Part shown: positions 63,827-64,000 of the stretch, in pieces
How positions within the stretch are numbered: the stretch's first letter is position 1
How the letters are laid out: every line of letters starts with the position of its first letter
Source of the DNA: Theristus sp. LFF4_11
Taxonomy: Eukaryota > Nematoda > Chromadorea > Monhysterida > Xyalidae
Reading direction: 5' to 3'
NCBI GenBank assembly: GCA_030248135.1
Contig: JASANC010002231.1
Coordinates: 1-64,000 of the forward strand
DNA length: 64,000 nt
Position numbers and translations under genes: made by a program
Notes under the pieces: generated by a model
The model's database searches: none
What the model was told of the DNA's origin: nothing
Seen by the model: only the letters and a program-made list of their open reading frames with translations

Positions 63827-64000
63827 CTGGAGAATGGGGTTTGGTGGAAAAAACCGGTTTTTATATGGCCAACAAAAACCGGTTTTATTCCCCGTTTTAA
63901 AACCATTTTTCGCAGCACACCAAAATCGTCGAGAAGCACCCAAAGCCAAAATTGTCCATGTCAACCGTAGCGGAGAACGGATGGAGAAATTCAATGCGGG
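63827..64000 (-). other. Intron of the UPF0669 gene at the window edge
   Basis: It contains a GGTTTTTATATGGCCA motif also found at 44029-44045, and a short imperfect inverted repeat of AAAACCGG. No exon is supported. Confidence 0.4.

Overview
The window is animal nuclear DNA, most likely from a nematode. Every confident gene is split by GT-AG introns. The set includes an innexin, a DEG/ENaC channel, a globin, a MEL-28/ELYS nucleoporin and a secreted protein built from small cysteine modules that resemble the nematode MIG-18-type fibronectin-I-like family. The species cannot be read from the sequence. There is no rRNA, CRISPR array, operon or other prokaryotic feature.

Layout, left to right. 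(1) Minus strand, 134-3637: a CCCH plus CHY zinc-finger protein, cut off at its C-terminus by the window edge. (2) 3638-6649: divergent intergenic DNA holding a tRNA-derived SINE interrupted by a 1.07 kb element with hAT-like ends. (3) Plus strand, 6650-29541: one very large gene of about 43 exons for an ELYS/MEL-28 nucleoporin of about 2370 residues. Its introns carry many small inverted-repeat elements. (4) Plus, 30635-35821: a secreted protein with nine small Cys-module exons in uniform phase 1, followed by a 2.6 kb exon of 29-residue tandem repeats. (5) Minus, 36356-42678: an innexin with six shared exons and three alternative first exons. (6) Plus, 44449-51471: a complete 11-exon enolase. 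(7) Plus, 52676-55491: a globin with a basic N-terminal extension; a possible small secreted protein gene lies inside its first intron. (8) Minus, 55847-61769: a DEG/ENaC channel subunit. (9) Minus, 63319-63826: the last exon of a UPF0669 (C6orf120-type) protein, continuing past the right edge.

These are unrelated housekeeping and membrane genes, not a pathway cluster. I rebuilt exon structures by requiring GT/AG signals, matching intron phase and continuity of family motifs. Enolase (439 aa), innexin (482 or 483 aa) and the secreted repeat protein (1253 aa) close without any phase error.

The most notable observations are the three-way alternative innexin N-terminus, with a transposon end sitting on one of its splice donors; a higher-order repeat (two 696-bp blocks of eight 87-bp units) in the secreted protein; and several related families of miniature inverted-repeat elements lying next to splice sites, start codons and exon ends.
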